Of a stretch of 64,000 nucleotides of DNA, positions 39,159-54,664 are shown in pieces. The DNA is from Viola odorata. Its lineage: Eukaryota > Streptophyta > Magnoliopsida > Malpighiales > Violaceae. The stretch lies in the NCBI GenBank assembly GCA_963691705.1, contig OY829541.1, positions 17,540,564 to 17,604,563 on the forward strand, in the 5' to 3' direction. The notes beneath the pieces are model-generated. The model saw nothing but the letters and a program-made list of their open reading frames with translations, made no database searches and had not been told where the DNA came from. The stretch's first letter is position 1. Every line of letters begins with the position of its first letter. A program made the translations under genes and the position numbers.

Positions 39159-42100
39159 CCATGCCCAATCGGCATGTCAAATTTCAATTTCTAATCCATG
39201 CCAAACGGCATGTCAATTTCATAATTTCAATTTCTAAACCATGCCCAACGGCATGTCAACTTTCCATTTCTATTTCAATTTCTAGACCAAGCCCAACGGC
39301 AAGTCAAATTTCAATTTCAATTTCTAGACCATGCCCAACGGCATGTCACATTCCAATTTCTAAACCATGCCCAAACGACATGTCAATTTTATAATTTCAA
39401 TTTCTAAACCATGCCCAATCGGCATTCAAATTTCAATTTCTAATCCATGCCCAAACGGCATGTCAATTTTATAATTTCAATTTCTAAACCATGCCCAATC
39501 GGCATGTCAAATTTCAATTTCTAATCCATGCCCAAACGGCATGTCAATTTCATAATTTCAATTTCTAAACCATGCCCAACGGCAAGTCAACTTTCAATTT
39601 CAATTTCAATTTCTAGACCATGCCCAACGGCATGTCAAATTTCAATTTCAACTTCTAGACCATGCCCAACGGCATGTCACACTCCAATATCTAATCCATG
39701 CCCAAACGGCATGTCAATTTCATAATTTCAATTTCTAAGCCATGCCCAACGGCATGTCAACTTTCAATTTCAATTTCTAGACCATGCCCAATCGGCATGT
39801 CGAATTTCATAACTTCAATTTCTAAACCATGCCCAACGGCATGTCAAATTTCTATTTCAATTTCTAGACCAAGCCCAACGGCATGTCAAATTTCAATTTC
39901 AATTTCTAGACCATGCCCAACGGCATGTCACATTCCAATTTCTAAACCATGCCCAAACGGCATGTCAATTTTATAATTTCAATTTCTAAACCATGCCCAA
40001 TCGGCATGTCAAATTTCAATTTCTAATCCATGCCCAAACTGCATGTCAATTTCATAATTTCAATTTCTAAACCATGCCCAACGGCATGTCAACTTTCAAT
40101 TTCAATTTCTAGACCATGCCCAATCAGCATGTCGAATTTCATAACTTCAATTTCAATTTCTAGACCATGCCCAACGGCATGTCAAATTTTAATTTCAATT
40201 TCTAGACCATGCCCAACGGCATGTCACACTCCAATTTCTAATCCATGCGCAAACGGCATGTCAATTTTATAATTTCAATTTCTAAACCATGCCCAATCGG
40301 CATGTCAAATTTCAATTTCTAATCCATGCCCAAACGGCATATCAATTTCATAATTTCAATTTCTAAACCATGCCCAACGGCATGTCAACTTTCCATTTCT
40401 ATTTCAATTTCTAGACCAAGGCCAACGGCAAGTCAAATTTCAATTTCAATTTCTAGACCATGCCCAACGGCATGCCACATTCCAATTTCTAAACCATGCC
40501 CAAACGGCATGTCATTTTTATAATTTCAATTTCTAAACCATGCCCAATCGGCATGTCAAATTTCAATTTCAAATCCATGCCCAAACTACATGTCAATTTC
40601 ATAATTTCAATTTCTAAACCATGCCCAACGGCATGTCAACTTTCAATTTCAATTTCAATTTCTAGACCATGCCCAACGGCATGTCAAATTTCAATTTCAA
40701 CTTCTAGAGCATGCCCAACGGCATGTCACACTCCAATTTCTAATCCATGCCCAAACGGCATGTCAATTTCATAATTTCAATTTCTAAGCCATACCCAACG
40801 GCATGTCAACTTTCAATTTCAATTTCTAGACCATGCCCAATCGGCATGTCGAATTTCATAACTTCAATTTCTAAGCCATACCCAACGGCATGTCAACTTT
40901 CAATTTCAATTTCTAGACCATGCCCAATCGGCATGTCGAATTTCATAACTTCAATTTCTAAACCATGCCCAACGGCATGTCAAATTTCAATTTCAATTTC
41001 TAGACTAAGCCCAACGGCATGTCAAATTTCAATTTCAATTTCTAGACCATGCCCAACGGCATGTCACATTCCAATTTCTAAACCATGCCCAAACGGCATG
41101 TCAATTTTATAATTTCAATTTCTAAACCATGCCCAATCGGCATGTCAAATTTCAATTTCTAATCCATGCCCAAACTGCATGTCAATTTCATAATTTCAAT
41201 TTCTAAACCATGCCCAACGGCATGTCAACTTTCAATTTCAATTTCTAGACCATGCCCAATCAGCATGTCGAATTTCATAACTTTAATTTCTAAACCATGC
41301 CGAACGGCATGTCAAATTTCAATTTCAATTTCTAGACCATGCCCAACGGCATGTCAAATTTTAATTTCAATTTCTAGACCATGCCCAACGGCATGTCACA
41401 CTCCAATTTCTAATCCATGCGCAAACGGCATGTCAATTTTATAATTTCAATTTCTAAACCATACCCAATCGGCATGTCAAATTTCAATTTCTAATCCATG
41501 CCCAAACGGCATATCAATTTCATAATTTCAATTTCTAAACCATGCCCAACGACATGTCAACTTTCAATTTCAATTTCAATTTCTAGACCAAGCCCAACGG
41601 CATGTCAAATTTCAATTTCAATTTCTTGACCATGCCTAACGGCATGTCACATTCCAATTTCTAAACCATGCCCAAACAGCATGTCAATTTTAAAATTTCA
41701 ATTTCTAAACCATGCCAAATCGGCATGTCAAATTTCAATTTCTAATCCATGCCCAAACTGCATGTCAATTTCATAATTTCAATTTCTAAACCATGCCCAA
41801 CGGCATGTCAACTTTCAATTTCAATTTCAATTTCTTGACATGCGTCAAGTTTCAATTTCAACTTCTAGACCATGCCCAACGGCATGTCACACTCCAATTT
41901 CTAATCCATGCCCAAACGGCATGTCAATTTCATAATTTTAATTTCTAAGCCATGCCCAACGGCATGTCAACTTTCAATTTCAATTTTAGACCATGCCCAA
42001 TCGGCATGTCGAATTTCATAACTTCAATTTCTAAACCATGGCCAACGGCAAGTCAAATTTCAATTTCAATTTCTAAACCATGCCCACCGGCATGTCACAT

Positions 42101-42194
42101 TCCAATTTCTAAACCATGCCCAAACGGCATGTCAATTGTATAATTTCAATTTCTAAACCATGCCCAATCGGCATGTCAAATTTCAATTTCTAAT
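39159..42194. repeat. 3,214-bp duplication, second copy
   Basis: This copy carries on the collinear relation with macro-copy 1 at offset 32,812 (6347 to 39159, 9138 to 41950), whereas the first copy has offset 29,598. One private change is CTAGACTAAGCCC near 41003, which alters the opening of an e monomer, and another is CCATGGCC near 42037. Confidence 0.82.
41834..41849. repeat. Replacement inverted repeat, copy 2 (second)
   Basis: This is a third identical CTTGACATGCGTCAAG core, in the second copy of the 3,214-bp duplication, 3,295 bp after the one at 38539. Confidence 0.85.
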
Positions 42195-43955
42195 CCATGC
42201 CCAAACTGCATGTCAATTTCATAATTTCAATTTATAAACCATGCCCAACGGCATGTCAACTTTCAATTTCAATTTCTAGACCATGCCCAATCGGCATGTC
42301 GAATTTCATAACTTCAATTTCAATTTCTAGACCATGCCCAACGGCATGTCAAATTTCAATTTCAATTTCTAGACCATGCCCAACGGCATGTCAAATTCCA
42401 ATTTCAATTTCTAGACCATGCCCAACGGCATGTCACATTCCAATTTCTAATCCATGCCCAAACGGCATGTCAATTTCATAATTTCAATTTCTAAACCATG
42501 CCCAACGGCATGTCACATTCCAATTTCTAAACCATGCCCAAACGGCATGTCAATTTTATAATTTCAATTTCTAAACCATGCCCAATCGGCATTCAAATTT
42601 CAATTTCTAATCCATGCCCAAACGGCATGTCAATTTTATAATTTCAATTTCTAAACCATGCCCAATCGGCATGTCAAATTTCAATTTCTAATCCATGCCC
42701 AAACGGCATCTCAATTTCATAATTTCAATTTCTAAACCATGCCCAACGGCATGTCAACTTTCAATTTCAATTTCAATTTCAACTTCTAGACCATGCCCAA
42801 CGGCATGTCACACTCCAATATCTAATCCATGCCCAAACGGCATGTCAATTTCATAATTTCAATTTCTAAGCCATGCCCAACGGCATGTCAACTTTCAATT
42901 TCAATTTCTAGACCATGCCCAATCGACATGTCTAATTTCATAATTTCAATTTCTAAACCATGCCCAACGGCATGTCAAATTTCCATTTCAATTTCTAGAC
43001 CATGCCCAACGGCATGTCAAATTTTAATTTCAATTTCTAGACCATGCCCAACGGCATGTCACACTCCAATTTCTAATCCATGCGCAAACGGCATGTCAAT
43101 TTTATAATTTCAATTTCTAAACCATGCCCAATCGGCATGTCAAATTTCAATTTCTAATCCATGCCCAAACGGCATATCAATTTCATAATTTCAATTTCTA
43201 AACCATGCCCAACGACATGTCAACTTTCCATTTCTATTTCAATTTCTAGACCAAGCCCAACGGCAAGTCAAATTTCAATTTCAATTTCTAGACCATGCCT
43301 AACGGCATGTCACATTCCAATTTCTAAACCATGCCCAAACAGCATGTCAATTTTAAAATTTCAATTTCTAAACCATGCCAAATCGGCATGTCAAATTTCA
43401 ATTTCTAATCCATGCCCAAACTGCATGTCAATTTCATAATTTCAATTTCTAAACCATGCCCAACGGCATGTCAACTTTCAATTTCAATTTCAATTTCTAG
43501 ACCATGCCCAACGGCATGTCAAATTTCAATTTCAACTTCTAGACCATGCCCAACGGCATGTCACACTCCAATTTCTAATCCATGCCCAAACGGCATGTCA
43601 ATTTCATAATTTCAATTTCTAAGCCATGCCTAACGGCATGTCAACTTTCAATTTCAATTTCTAGACCATGCCCAATCGGCATGTCGAATTTCATAACTTC
43701 AATTTCTAAAACATGCCCAACGGCATGTCAAATTTCAATTTCAATTTCTAGACCAAGCCCAACGGCATGTCAAATTTCAATTTCAATTTCTAGACCATGC
43801 CCAACGGCATGTCACATTCCAATTTCTAAACCATGCCCAAACGGCATGTCAATTTTATAATTTCAATTTCTAAAGCATGCCCAATCGGCATGTCAAATTT
43901 CAATTTCTAATCCATGCCCAAACGGCATGTCAATTTCATAATTTTAATTTCTAAG
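41950..43955. repeat. 2,042-bp HOR family in copy 2, unit 1 (2,006 bp)
   Basis: Collinear with 9138-11143 at offset 32,812, including the fused 54-mer (42737-42790). The shared 36-bp loss shows that the length difference between units 1 and 2 predates the macro-duplication. Confidence 0.85.
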
Positions 43956-45997
43956 CCATGCCCAACGGCATGTCAACTTTCAATTTCAATTTTAGACCAT
44001 GCCCAATCGGCATGTCAAATTTCATAACTTCAATTTCTAAACCATGCCCAACGGCAAGTCAAATTTCAATTTCAATTTCTAAACCATGCCCACCGGCATG
44101 TCACATTCCAATTTCTAAACCATGCCCAAACGGCATGTCAATTGTATAATTTCAATTTCTAAACCATGCCCAATCGGCATGTCAAATTTCAATTTCTAAT
44201 CCATGCCCAAACTGCATGTCAATTTCATAATTTCAATTTATAAACCATGCCCAACGGCATGTCAACTTTCAATTTCAATTTCTAGACCATGCCCAATCGG
44301 CATGTCGAATTTCATAACTTCAATTTCAATTTCTAGACCATGCCCAACGGCATGTCAAATTTCAATTTCAATTTCTAGACCATGCCCAACGGCATGTCAA
44401 ATTCGAATTTCAATTTCTAGACCATGCCCAACGGCATGTCACATTCCAATTTCTAATCCATGCCCAAACGGCATGTCAATTTCATAATTTCAATTTCTAA
44501 ACCATGCCCAACGGCATGTCACATTCCAATTTCTAAACCATGCCCAAACGGCATGTCAATTTTATAATTTCAATTTCTAAACCATGCCCAATCGGCATTC
44601 AAATTTCAATTTCTAATCCATGCCCAAACGGCATGTCAATTTTATAATTTCAATTTCTAAACCATGCCCAATCGGCATGTCAAATTTCAATTTCAAATCC
44701 ATGCCCAAACGGCATGTCAATTTCATAATTTCAATTTCTAAACCATGCCCAACGGCATGTCAACTTTCAATTTCAATTTCAATTTCTAGACCATGCCCAA
44801 CGGCATGTCAAATTTCAATTTCAACTTCTAGACCATGCCCAACGGCATGTCACACTCCAATATCTAATCCATGCCCAAACGGCATGTCAATTTCATAATT
44901 TCAATTTCTAAGCCATGCCCAACGGCATGTCAACTTTCAATTTCAATTTCTAGACCATGCCCAATCGACATGTCTAATTTCATAATTTCAATTTCTAAAC
45001 CATGCCCAATGGCATGTCAAATTTCCATTTCAATTTCTAGACCATGCCCAACGGCATGTCAAATTTTAATTTCAATTTCTAGACCATGCCCAACGGCATG
45101 TCACACTCCAATTTCTAATCCATGCGCAAACGGCATGTCAATTTTATAATTTCAATTTCTAAACCATGCCCAATCGGCATGTCAAATTTCAATTTCTAAT
45201 CCATGCCCAAACGGCATATCAATTTCATAATTTCAATTTCTAAACCATGCCCAACGACATGTCAACTTTCCATTTCTATTTCAATTTCTAGACCAAGCCC
45301 AACGGCAAGTCAAATTTCAATTTCAATTTCTAGACCATGCCTAACGGCATGTCACATTCCAATTTCTAAACCATGCCCAAACAGCATGTCAATTTTAAAA
45401 TTTCAATTTCTAAACCATGCCAAATCGGCATGTCAAATTTCAATTTCTAATCCATGCCCAAACTGCATGTCAATTTCATAATTTCAATTTCTAAACCATG
45501 CCCAACGGCATGTCAACTTTCAATTTCAATTTCAATTTCTAGACCATGCCCAACGGCATGTCAAATTTCAATTGCAACTTCTAGACCATGCCCAACGGCA
45601 TGTCACACTCCAATTTCTAATCCATGCCTAAACGGCATGTCAATTTCATAATTTCAATTTCTAAGCCATGCCTAACGGCATGTCAACTTTCAATTTCAAT
45701 TTCTAGACCATGCCCAAACGGCATGTCGAATTTCATAACTTCAATTTCTAAAACATGCCCAACGGCATGTCAAATTTCAATTTCAATTTCTAGACCAAGC
45801 CCAACGGCATGTCAAATTTCAATTTCAATTTCTAGACCATGCCCAACGGCATGTCACATTCCAATTTCTAAACCATGCCCAAACGGCATGTCAATTTTAT
45901 AATTTCAATTTCTAAAGCATGCCCAATCGGCATGTCAAATTTCAATTTCTAATCCATGCCCAAACGGCATGTCAATTTCATAATTTTAATTTCTAAG
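43956..45997. repeat. 2,042-bp HOR family in copy 2, unit 2
   Basis: Collinear with 11144-13185 at offset 32,812, including the CCCAATGG change. Private substitutions include AATTCGAATTTC near 44402 and ATTGCAACTTC near 45573. Confidence 0.85.
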
Positions 45998-46890
45998 CCA
46001 TGCCCAACGGCATGTCAACTTTCAATTTCAATTTTAGACCATGCCCAATCGGCATGTCGAATTTCATAACTTCAATTTCTAAACCATGCCCAACGGCAAG
46101 TCAAATTTCAATTTCAATTTCTAAACCATGCCCACCGGCATGTCACATTCCAATTTCTAAACCATGCCCAAACGGCATGTCAATTGTATAATTTCAATTT
46201 CTAAACCATGCCCAATCGGCATGTCAAATTTCAATTTCTAATCCATGCCCAAACTGCATGTCAATTTCATAATTTCAATTTATAAACCATGCCCAACGGC
46301 ATGTCAACTTTCAATTTCAATTTCTAGACCATGCCCAATCGGCATGTCGAATTTCATAACTTCAATTTCAATTTCTAGACCATGCCCAACGGCATGTCAA
46401 ATTTCAATTTCAATTTCTAGACCATGCCCAACGGCATGTCAAACTCCAATTTCAATTTCTAGACCATGCCCAACGGCATGTCACATTCCAATTTCTAATC
46501 CATGCCCAAACGGCATGTCAATTTCATAATTTCAATTTCTAAACCATGCCCAACGGCATGTCACATTCCAATTTCTAAACCATGCCCAAACGGCATGTCA
46601 ATTTTATAATTTCAATTTCTAAACCATGCCCAATCGGCATTCAAATTTCAATTTCTAATCCATGCCCAAACGGCATGTCAATTTTATAATTTCAATTTCT
46701 AAACCATGCCCAATCGGCATGTCAAATTTCAATTTCTAATCCATGCCCAAACGGCATGTCAATTTCATAATTTCAATTTCTAAACCATGCCCAACGGCAT
46801 GTCAACTTTCAATTTCAATTTCAATTTCTAGACCATGCCCAACGGCATGTCAAATTTCAATTTCAACTTCTAGACCATGCCCAACGGCAT
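45998..46890. repeat. 2,042-bp HOR family in copy 2, partial third unit
   Basis: Same truncated third unit as at 13186, with the same break inside a 170-type block. It carries AAACTCCAATTTC near 46441 where copy 1 has AAATTCCAATTTC. Confidence 0.8.
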
Positions 46891-47868
46891 GTCAAATTTT
46901 AATTTCAATTTCTAAACCATGCCCAATCGGCATTCAAATTTCAATTTCTAATCCATGCCCAAACAGCATGTCAATTTTATAATTTCAATTTCTAAACCAT
47001 GCCCAATCGGCATGTCAAATTTCAATTTCTAATCCATGCCCAAACGGCATGTCAATTTCATAATTTCAATTTCTAAACCATGCCCAACGGCATGTCAACT
47101 TTCAATTTCAATTTCAATTTCTAGACCATGCCCAACGGCATGTCAAATTTTAATTTCAATTTCTAAACAATGCCCAACGGCATGTCAAATTTCAATTTCA
47201 ATTTCTAGACCATGCCCAACGGCATGTCAAATTTTAATTTCAATTTCTAGACCATGCCCAACGGCATGTCACACTCCAATTTCTAATCCATGCCCAAACG
47301 GCATGTCAATTTTATAATTTCAATTTCTAAACCATGCCCAATCGGCATGTCAAATTTCAATTTCTAATCCATGCCAAACGGCATGTCAATTTCATAATTT
47401 GAATTTCTAAACCATGCCCAACGGTATGTCAACTTTCCATTTCTATTTTAATTTCTAGACCAAGCCCAACGGCAAGTCAAATTTCAATTTCAATTTCTAG
47501 ACCATGCCCAACGGCATGTCACATTCCAATTTCTAAACCATGCCCAAACGGCATGTCAATTTTATAATTTCAATTTCTAAACCATGCCCAATCGGCATTC
47601 AAATTTCAATTTCTAATCCACGCCCAAACGGCATGTCAATTTTATAATTTCAATTTCTAAACCATGCCCAATCGGCATGTCAAATTTCAATTTCTAATCC
47701 ATGCCCAAACGGCATGTCAATTTCATAATTTCAATTTCTAATCCATGCCCAACGGCAAGTCAACTTTCAATTTCAATTTCAATTTCTAGACCATGCCCAA
47801 TGGCATGTCAAATTTCAATTTCAACTTCTAGACCATGCCCAACGGCATGTCACACTCCAATATCTAAT

Positions 47869-48242
47869 CCATGCCCAAACGGCATGTCAATTTCATAATT
47901 TCAATTTCTAAGCCATGCCCAACGGCATGTCAACTTTCAATTTCAATTTCTAGACCATGCCCAATCGGCATGTCGAATTTCATAACTTCAATTTCTAAAC
48001 CATGCCCAACGGCATGTCAAATTTCAATTTCAATTTCTAGACCAAGCCCAACGGCATGTCAAATTTCAATTTCAATTTCTAGACCAAGCCCAACGGCATG
48101 TCAAATTTCAATTTCAATTTCTAGACCATGCCCAACGGCATGTCACATTCCAATTTCTAAACCATGCCCAAACGGCATGTCAATTTTATAATTTCAATTT
48201 CTAAACCATGCCCAATCGGCATGTCAAATTTCAATTTCTAAT
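47869..48242. repeat. 374-bp block with doubled e monomer
   Basis: A 332-bp block with an added 42-bp e monomer, so two consecutive monomers begin CCAAGCCC. Shared with 14976-15349. Every other 332-type block I checked has a single e. Confidence 0.82.
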
Positions 48243-51200
48243 CCATGCCCAAACTGCATGTCAATTTCATAATTTCAATTTCTAAACCATGCCCAACGGC
48301 ATGTCAACTTTCAATTTCAATTTCTAGACCATGCCCAATCAGCATGTCGAATTTCATAACTTTAATTTCTAAACCATGCCCAACGACATGTCAAATTTCA
48401 ATTTCAATTTCTAGACCATGCCCAACGGCATGTCAAATTTTAATTTCAATTTCTAGACCATGCCCAACGGCATGTCACACTCCAATTTCTAATCCATGCG
48501 CAAACGGCATGTCAATTTTATAATTTCAATTTCTAAACCATGCCCAATCGGCATGTCAAATTTCAATTTCTAATCCATGCCCAAACGGCATATCAATTTC
48601 ATAATTTCAATTTCTAAACCATGCCCAACGACATGTCAACTTTCCATTTCTATTTCAATTTCTAGACCAAGCCCAACGGCAAGTCAAATTTCAATTTCAA
48701 TTTCTAGACCATGCCTAACGGCATGTCACATTCCAATTTCTAAACCAAGCCCAAACAGCATGTCAATTTTAAAATTTCAATTTCTAAACCATGCCAAATC
48801 GGCATGTCAAATTTCAATTTCTAATCCATGCCCAAACTACATGTCAATTTCATAATTTCAATTTCTAAACCATGCCCAACGGCATGTCAACTTTCAATTT
48901 CAATTTCAATTTCTAGACCATGCCCAACGGCATGTCAAATTTCAATTTCAACTTCTAGAGCATGCCCAACGGCATGTCACACTCCAATTTCTAATCCATG
49001 CCCAAACGGCATGTCAATTTCATAATTTCAATTTCTAAGCCATACCCAACGGCATGTCAACTTTCAATTTCAATTTCTAGACCATGCCCAATCGGCATGT
49101 CGAATTTCATAACTTCAATTTCTAAACCATGCCCAACGGCATGTCAAATTTCAATTTCAACTTCTAGACCATGCCCAACGGCATGTCACACTCCAATATC
49201 TAATCCATGCCCAAACGGCATGTCAATTTCATAATTTCAATTTCTAAGCCATGCCCAACGGCATGTCAACTTTCAATTTCAATTTCTAGACCATGCCCAA
49301 TCGACATGTCTAATTTCATAATTTCAATTTGTAAACCATGCCCAACGGCATGTCAAATTTCCATTTCAATTTCTAGACCATGCCCAACGGCATGTCAAAT
49401 TTTAATTTCAATTTCTAGACCATGCCCAACGGCATGTCACACTCCAATTTCTAATCCATGCGCAAACGGCATGTCAATTTTATAATTTCAATTTCTAAAC
49501 CATGCCCAATCGGCATGTCAAATTTCAATTTCTAATCCATGCCCAAACGGCATATCAATTTCATAATTTCAATTTCTAAACCATGCCCAACGACATGTCA
49601 ACTTTCCATTTCTATTTCAATTTCTAGACCAAGCCCAACGGCAAGTCAAATTTCAATTTCAATTTCTAGACCATGCCTAACGGCATGTCACATTCCAATT
49701 TCTAAACCATGCCCAAACAGCATGTCAATTTTAAAATTTCAATTTCTAAACCATGCCAAATCGGCATGTCAAATTTCAATATCTAATCCATGCCCAAACT
49801 GCATGTCAATTTCATAATTTCAATTTCTAAACCATGCCCAACGGCATGTCAACTTTCAATTTCAATTTCAATTTCTAGACCATGCCCAACGGCATGTCAA
49901 ATTTCAATTTCAACTTCTAGACCATGCCCAACGGCATGTCACACTCCAATTTCTAATCCATGCCCAAACGGCATGTCAATTTCATAATTTCAATTTCTAA
50001 GCCATGCCTAACGGCATGTCAACTTTCAATTTCAATTTCTAGACCATGCCCAATCGGCATGTCGAATTTCATAACTTCAATTTCTAAAACATGCCCAACG
50101 GCATGTCAAATTTCAATTTCAATTTCTAGACCAAGCCCAACGGCATGTCAAATTTCAATTTCAATTTCTAGACCATGCCCAACGGCATGTCACATTCCAA
50201 TTTCTAAACCATGCCCAAACGGCATGTCAATTTTATAATTTCAATTTCTAAACCATGCCCAATCGGCATGTCAAATTTCAATTTCTAATCCATGCCCAAA
50301 CTGCATGTCAATTTCATAATTTCAATTTCTAAACCATGCCCAACGGCATGTCAACTTTCAATTTCAATTTCTAGACCATGCCCAATCGGCATGTCGAATT
50401 TCATAACTTTAATTTCTAAACCATGCCCAACGGCATGTCAAATTTCAATTTCAATTTCTAGACCATGCCCAACGGCATGTCAAATTTTAATTTCAATTTC
50501 TAGACCATGCCCAACGGCATGTCACACTCCAATTTCTAATCCATGCCCAAACGGCATGTCAATTTTATAATTTCAATTTCTAAACCATGCCCAATCGGCA
50601 TGTAAAATTTCAATTTCTAATCCATGCCAAACGGCATGTCAATTTCATAATTTGAATTTCTAAACCATGCCCAACGGTATGTCAACTTTCCATTTCTATT
50701 TCAATTTCTAGACCAAGCCCAACGGCAAGTCAAATTTCAATTTCAATTTCTAGACCATGCCCAACGGCATGTCACATTCCAATTTCTAAACCATGCCCAA
50801 ACGGCATGTCAATTTTATAATTTCAATTTCTAAACCATGCCCAATCGGCATTCAAATTTCAATTTCTAATCCACGCCCAAACGGCATGTCAATTTTATAA
50901 TTTCAATTTCTAAACCATGCCCAATCGGCATGTCAAATTTCAATTTCTAATCCATGCCCAAACGGCATGTCAATTTCATAATTTCAATTTCTAAACCATG
51001 CCCAACGGCAAGTCAACTTTCAATTTCAATTTCAATTTCTAGACCATGCCCAACGGCATGTCAAATTTCAATTTCAACTTCTAGACCATGCCCAACGGCA
51101 TGTCACACTCCAATATCTAATCCATGCCCAAACGGCATGTCAATTTCATAATTTCAATTTCTAAGCCATGCCCAACGGCATGTCAACTTTCAATTTCAAT

Positions 51201-51453
51201 TTCTAGACCATGCCCAATCGGCATGTCGAATTTCATAACTTCAATTTCTAAACCATGCCCAACGGCATGTCAAATTTCAATTTCAATTTCTAGACCAAGC
51301 CCAACGGCATGTCAAATTTCAATTTCAATTTCTAGACCATGCCCAACGGCATGTCACATTCCAATTTCTAAACCATGCCCAAACGGCATGTCAATTTTAT
51401 AATTTCAATTTCTAAACCATGCCCAATCGGCATGTCAAATTTCAATTTCTAAT
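48243..51453. repeat. 3,211-bp HOR, unit 1
   Basis: The length equals the 2,249-bp HOR of copy 1 plus the 962-bp segment (170+209+332+251). Blocks recur at +3,211 with only scattered substitutions, for example AACGACATG near 48375, where unit 2 has AACGGCATG. Confidence 0.86.
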
Positions 51454-54400
51454 CCATGCCCAAACTGCATGTCAATTTCATAATTTCAATTTCTAAACCA
51501 TGCCCAACGGCATGTCAACTTTCAATTTCAATTTCTAGACCATGCCCAATCAGCATGTCGAATTTCATAACTTTAATTTCTAAACCATGCCCAACGGCAT
51601 GTCAAATTTCAATTTCAATTTCTAGACCATGCCCAACGGCATGTCAAATTTTAATTTCAATTTCTAGACCATGCCCAACGGCATGTCACACTCCAATTTC
51701 TAATCCATGCGCAAACGGCATGTCAATTTTATAATTTCAATTTCTAAACCATGCCCAATCGGCATGTCAAATTTCAATTTCTAATCCATGCCCAAACGGC
51801 ATATCAATTTCATAATTTCAATTTCTAAACCATGCCCAACGACATGTCAACTTTCCATTTCTATTTCAATTTCTAGACCAAGCCCAACGGCAAGTCAAAT
51901 TTCAATTTCAATTTCTAGACCATGCCTAACGGCATGTCACATTCCAATTTCTAAACCATGCCCAAACAGCATGTCAATTTTAAAATTTCAATTTCTAAAC
52001 CATGCCAAATCGGCATGTCAAATTTCAATTTCTAATCCATGCCCAAACTACATGTCAATTTCATAATTTCAATTTCTAAACCATGCCCAACGGCATGTCA
52101 ACTTTCAATTTCAATTTCAATTTCTAGACCATGCCCAACGGCATGTCAAATTTCAATTTCAACTTCTAGAGCATGCCCAACGGCATGTCACACTCCAATT
52201 TCTAATCCATGCCCAAACGGCATGTCAATTTCATAATTTCAATTTCTAAGCCATACCCAACGGCATGTCAACTTTCAATTTCAATTTCTAGACCATGCCC
52301 AATCGGCATGTCGAATTTCATAACTTCAATTTCTAAACCATGCCCAACGGCATGTCAAATTTCAATTTCAACTTCTAGACCATGCCCAACGGCATGTCAC
52401 ACTCCAATATCTAATCCATGCCCAAACGGCATGTCAATTTCATAATTTCAATTTCTAAGCCATGCCCAACGGCATGTCAACTTTCAATTTCAATTTCTAG
52501 ACCATGCCCAATCGACATGTCTAATTTCATAATTTCAATTTGTAAACCATGCCCAACGGCATGTCAAATTTCCATTTCAATTTCTAGACCATGCCCAACG
52601 GCATGTCAAATTTTAATTTCAATTTCTAGACCATGCCCAACGGCATGTCACACTCCAATTTCTAATCCATGCGCAAACGGCATGTCAATTTTATAATTTC
52701 AATTTCTAAACCATGCCCAATCGGCATGTCAAATTTCAATTTCTAATCCATGCCCAAACGGCATATCAATTTCATAATTTCAATTTCTAAACCATGCCCA
52801 ACGACATGTCAACTTTCCATTTCTATTTCAATTTCTAGACCAAGCCCAACGGCAAGTCAAATTTCAATTTCAATTTCTAGACCATGCCTAACGGCATGTC
52901 ACATTCCAATTTCTAAACCATGCCCAAACAGCATGTCAATTTTAAAATTTCAATTTCTAAACCATGCCAAATCGGCATGTCAAATTTCAATTTCTAATCC
53001 ATGCCCAAACTGCATGTCAATTTCATAATTTCAATTTCTAAACCATGCCCAACGGCATGTCAACTTTCAATTTCAATTTCAATTTCTAGACCATGCCCAA
53101 CGGCATGTCAAATTTCAATTTCAACTTCTAGACCATGCCCAACGGCATGTCACACTCCAATTTCTAATCCATGCCCAAACGGCATGTCAATTTCATAATT
53201 TCAATTTCTAAGCCATGCCTAACGGCATGTCAACTTTCAATTTCAATTTCTAGACCATGCCCAATCGGCATGTCGAATTTCATAACTTCAATTTCTAAAA
53301 CATGCCCAACGGCATGTCAAATTTCAATTTCAATTTCTAGACCAAGCCCAACGGCATGTCAAATTTCAATTTCAATTTCTAGACCATGCCCAACGGCATG
53401 TCACATTCCAATTTCTAAACCATGCCCAAACGGCATGTCAATTTTATAATTTCAATTTCTAAACCATGCCCAATCGGCATGTCAAATTTCAATTTCTAAT
53501 CCATGCCCAAACTGCATGTCAATTTCATAATTTCAATTTCTAAACCATGCCCAACGGCATGTCAACTTTCAATTTCAATTTCTAGACCATGCCCAATCGG
53601 CATGTCGAATTTCATAACTTTAATTTCTAAACCATGCCCAACGGCATGTCAAATTTCAATTTCAATTTCTAGACCATGCCCAACGGCATGTCAAATTTTA
53701 ATTTCAATTTCTAGACCATGCCCAACGGCATGTCACACTCCAATTTCTAATCCATGCCCAAACGGCATGTCAATTTTATAATTTCAATTTCTAAACCATG
53801 CCCAATCGGCATGTAAAATTTCAATTTCTAATCCATGCCAAACGGCATGTCAATTTCATAATTTGAATTTCTAAACCATGCCCAACGGTATGTCAACTTT
53901 CCATTTCTATTTCAATTTCTAGACCAAGCCCAACGGCAAGTCAAATTTCAATTTCAATTTCTAGACCATGCCCAACGGCATGTCACATTCCAATTTCTAA
54001 ACCATGCCCAAACGGCATGTCAATTTTATAATTTCAATTTCTAAACCATGCCCAATCGGCATTCAAATTTCAATTTCTAATCCACGCCCAAACGGCATGT
54101 CAATTTTATAATTTCAATTTCTAAACCATGCCCAATCGGCATGTCAAATTTCAATTTCTAATCCATGCCCAAACGGCATGTCAATTTCATAATTTCAATT
54201 TCTAAACCATGCCCAACGGCAAGTCAACTTTCAATTTCAATTTCAATTTCTAGACCATGCCCAACGGCATGTCAAATTTCAATTTCAACTTCTAGACCAT
54301 GCCCAACGGCATGTCACACTCCAATATCTAATCCATGCCCAAACGGCATGTCAATTTCATAATTTCAATTTCTAAGCCATGCCCAACGGCATGTCAACTT

Positions 54401-54664
54401 TCAATTTCAATTTCTAGACCATGCCCAATCGGCATGTCGAATTTCATAACTTCAATTTCTAAACCATGCCCAACGGCATGTCAAATTTCAATTTCAATTT
54501 CTAGACCAAGCCCAACGGCATGTCAAATTTCAATTTCAATTTCTAGACCATGCCCAACGGCATGTCACATTCCAATTTCTAAACCATGCCCAAACGGCAT
54601 GTCAATTTTATAATTTCAATTTCTAAACCATGCCCAATCGGCATGTCAAATTTCAATTTCTAAT
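51454..54664. repeat. 3,211-bp HOR, unit 2
   Basis: Near-identical to units 1 and 3; the open-frame translations of most blocks are the same in units 2 and 3. It includes the 209-bp block (52207-52415) that marks the 962-bp insert. Confidence 0.87.
52207..52415. repeat. Type example of the 209-bp block (a-b-c-d-f)
   Basis: Five monomers measure 44, 42, 45, 42 and 36 bp. It looks like the left half of a 332-bp block (with the CCATACCC marker in b) joined to the right half of a 170-bp block (CAACTTCTAGA, CACACTCC). Other copies lie at 21605, 48996, 55418 and 59782. Confidence 0.82.
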